Positions 63,001-64,000 of a DNA stretch of 64,000 bases are shown here, one piece after another. Both the position numbers and the translations under genes were made by a program. Numbering within the stretch: position 1 is the first letter of the stretch; each line of letters begins with the position of its first letter. A model generated the notes under the pieces. The model ran no database searches. It was not told the DNA's origin and worked only from the letters and a program-made list of their open reading frames with translations. The DNA is from Pararge aegeria (Eukaryota; Arthropoda; Insecta; Lepidoptera; Nymphalidae), in NCBI RefSeq assembly GCF_905163445.1, contig NC_053182.1:8246001-8310000 (forward strand), read 5' to 3'.

Positions 63001-64000
63001 GGTGAAGTAAATTTAGTTATAAGTACTCTACGACTAGTAGAAATGTTAATGGAAAATGCTGTTGAAGGGGAAGAAGATACTAAGTATACTAGGCCATGGT
63101 TTTTAGCTTCATTTATGACGGCTTTGGTTTGGGGCATTGGTGGAATATTAAATACCGATTCTCGTGAAAGGTTTGATGACTTGGTAAAAGAGTATTTTAA
63201 AGGGGAAAAGGGAGTTCCATCTGAAATAGAAAAACTTGATGTATCTGTACCTGCTGAAGGATTGATAATAGAACATTATTACATGTATAAAAGTAAAGGA
63301 TGCTGGAAACCTTGGCCAGACGCTGTAAAAGCTGCTCAAGTCAAAGAGCAAATCAACCTTCTACAAACTGTCATACCTACTTTAGAAACTGAAAAATATC
63401 TATTTTTATTGCAACTTCATACGAAATTTTCTAAACCCTTATTATTAATTGGACCAACAGGAACTGGCAAAAGCTTTTACGTCCAAAACTTTTTGATGTC
63501 TGTTAATTTAGAGAAATATACCCCTGGCTTTATTACTTTCACAACGACCACGTCTGCTAACCAAACCCAAGATTTAGTTCTCTCTAAACTAGTTAAAAGA
63601 AGAAAAAATAATTATGGACCAACAAAAGGAAAACAAGCCATTATTTTTATTGATGATATGAATATGCCTGCTAAAGAAGTATATGGTGCACAACCCGCTA
63701 TTGAATTATTAAGATTATATTTTGACCAAAAACATTGGTACGACTTAAAAACGACAGAAAAGCTTTATATTTACGATACATTTTTCTATGGTGCCATTGG
63801 GCCAGTAGGAGGAAGCAGGCAATTAATTTATCCAAGAATGTTAAGACATTACAACATTTATTCAATAAACGAGTTCTCAAAAGAAAGCATGACGAAAATT
63901 TTCACATCTTTATTACAACTAGGATGGAGAAGGAATGGATTTGGTCAAGATACACAACCGATAATTGTGAATATAATAGCAGCTACAATGAGCATATATG
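53916..64000 (+). CDS. Axonemal inner-arm dynein heavy chain, DNAH3/7/12 group, N-terminal half (runs off window)
   Basis: Motor subunit of a single-headed inner-arm dynein of cilia and flagella; in an insect it would act in sperm tails and chordotonal cilia. Exon 1 is 53916-54050 (45 codons, ATG in AAAATGG, donor AAG|GTAAAT, phase 0). Exon 2 starts at 57931 after gactttctag and stays open to the window end: 2023 codons and one base. Residues 1 to about 1220 are tail and linker. AAA1: GPAGTGKT at 1256-1263, CFDEFNR at 1306-1312, ITMNPGYAGR at 1356-1365. AAA2: GDPFSGKS near 1537-1544, then FDGPVDAVWIENMN. AAA3: GPTGTGKS at 1886-1893, IIFIDDMNMP at 1949-1958. Nucleotide sites of AAA1-3 look intact. 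The AAA1 position fits the roughly 4000-aa DNAH3/7/12 group; the tail (near PPPMLKSWERKIASLIP) recalls DNAH12. AAA4-6, stalk and microtubule-binding domain lie beyond the edge. Confidence 0.95.
54270..54870 (+). mobile_element. Degenerate Tc1/mariner-like transposon
   Basis: Pieces of a DDE transposase appear when frames are combined: near 54740 a segment reads like the NPIE motif region (HLNPIETAWHM), and gatggcgtgcatacatcaca and acattttaacgcgttaaaaa follow. Stops and shifts are frequent. The assignment is tentative. Confidence 0.5.
55095..55660 (+). mobile_element. CR1/Jockey-like LINE 3' fragment, plus strand
   Basis: The same family as 27104 and 38848, here on the plus strand: FYNMIPKVILYLPMLKEYVK, THLLQRGYYTVMNFLMARLL, then the non-coding 3' end ttcttgccggcttcttctcg, accggtggtagagtcactac and ggcctacttgaaataaatga. 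Confidence 0.85.
55693..55985 (-). mobile_element. Helitron-like element, minus strand
   Basis: Read on the minus strand it starts tcctactaatattaaaaata and ends ctagt (actag at 55693-55697). The interior has ccaaatcggttcagtcgtta and gagataaaaagaggcctatg. The (atcc)n minisatellite at 55898-55953 lies within its 5' part. Confidence 0.7.
55898..55953. repeat. (ATCC)n minisatellite
   Basis: Three successive blocks of catccatccatccatactttc-like units (20-bp period) made of ATCC tetranucleotides. Confidence 0.9.
56120..56205 (+). mobile_element. LINE 3' end (family of 21331/21911)
   Basis: Contains aacttaaacctaaagctacg, cttccaaacgcgccctggtc and taagaagagctcacaacaaa. Confidence 0.65.
56266..57005 (-). 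mobile_element. CR1/Jockey-like LINE fragment, second family
   Basis: The minus strand encodes KLVVQFTRLHKIANSFKGNC, ILFYNKLPNEIFKMSLNKFK and KLTEKSYYNIKDYLNDKKAW, a reverse-transcriptase C-terminus distinct from the other LINE in the window. Upstream segments near 56850-56970 (for example the reverse of gagctaaattattgatctca) continue the reverse transcriptase with stops. Confidence 0.8.
57020..57330 (+). repeat. Interspersed repeat (Helitron- or LINE-derived)
   Basis: Blocks tattaaaatcggttcaaatt, gcccggaggaaaattattgt, ttatcgggataaaaagtatc and acagatagacagacagacag are typical of abundant lepidopteran repeats. The ends are not defined. Confidence 0.5.
57420..57520 (+). repeat. Repeat family C copy
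   Basis: Shares tgaaaattaagctt, tatactccgcaaaaagcagg, agaatctgtatggtgtaatt and tataatttcttcaatc with 53075-53240. Confidence 0.65.
57931..64000 (+). CDS. Dynein heavy chain exon 2, at least 6.07 kb, open to window end
   Basis: A single open frame from DKKEKFRKLLEEKATDRKIK to the last base of the window without any stop or intron. The frame was checked by line-by-line translation, and the three P-loops (61561, 62404, 63451) are all in the same frame. All antisense frames here are shadows. Confidence 0.95.

Noticed and set aside
58717..63880. Minus-strand open frames across the dynein exon
   Set aside because: The plus strand holds an uninterrupted, conserved dynein frame, so the antisense frames are shadows.

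Overview
This 64 kb window is AT-rich nuclear DNA of an insect, almost certainly a moth or butterfly (Lepidoptera). The basis is the insect-type sequences of profilin, eIF4A and an axonemal dynein, small exons with GT/AG introns, and a dense load of repeats that I recognise as lepidopteran: tRNA-derived SINEs, LINE tails encoding the C-terminal end of reverse transcriptases, Helitron-like elements ending in CTAGT, Tc1-like remnants, and TTAA- or 8-bp-flanked MITEs. I cannot name the species.

Layout. (1) 1-18 kb: no gene I can support; AT-rich DNA with SINEs, LINE fragments, several MITE-like inverted repeats and one GC-rich island at 14.5-14.75 kb. (2) 18.4-24.6 kb: traces of a possible unrecognised plus-strand gene (TATA promoter at 18549, open exon with ATG and donor at 19205-19303, possible terminal exon at 24480-24568), interrupted by a repeat cluster at 20.8-23.9 kb. 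(3) 28.3-37.9 kb: profilin (chickadee type), minus strand, three exons, complete at 126 aa, with a 7.5 kb first intron holding a dead Tc1-like element, SINEs and LINE pieces. (4) 41.05-46.46 kb: eIF4A, plus strand, seven exons, complete at 421 aa, divergent from profilin; LINE copies fill the space between them. (5) 47.5-49.0 kb: a 1.5 kb element with inverted ends and palindromic subterminal motifs, possibly a non-autonomous piggyBac-like transposon. (6) 50.9-52.07 kb: an intronless 388-aa membrane protein, minus strand, two membrane segments around a glycosylated, cysteine-containing ectodomain. (7) 53.9 kb to the right edge: the first half of an inner-arm axonemal dynein heavy chain (DNAH3/7/12 group), plus strand: a 45-codon first exon, a 3.9 kb intron full of transposon fragments, then a single exon open for at least 6.07 kb that encodes the tail, linker and AAA1 to AAA3 and runs off the window.

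The genes are unrelated in function (actin dynamics, translation initiation, a membrane protein, ciliary/flagellar motility), so this is ordinary eukaryotic gene order and not a pathway cluster. I found no CRISPR array, operon, defence system, real tRNA or rRNA. The points most worth a second look are the set of almost perfect, almost loopless palindromes (16.8, 28.0, 48.5 and 53.4 kb), the palindromic-motif transposon at 47.5-49.0 kb, the very long dynein exon, and the possible gene at 18.5-24.6 kb.
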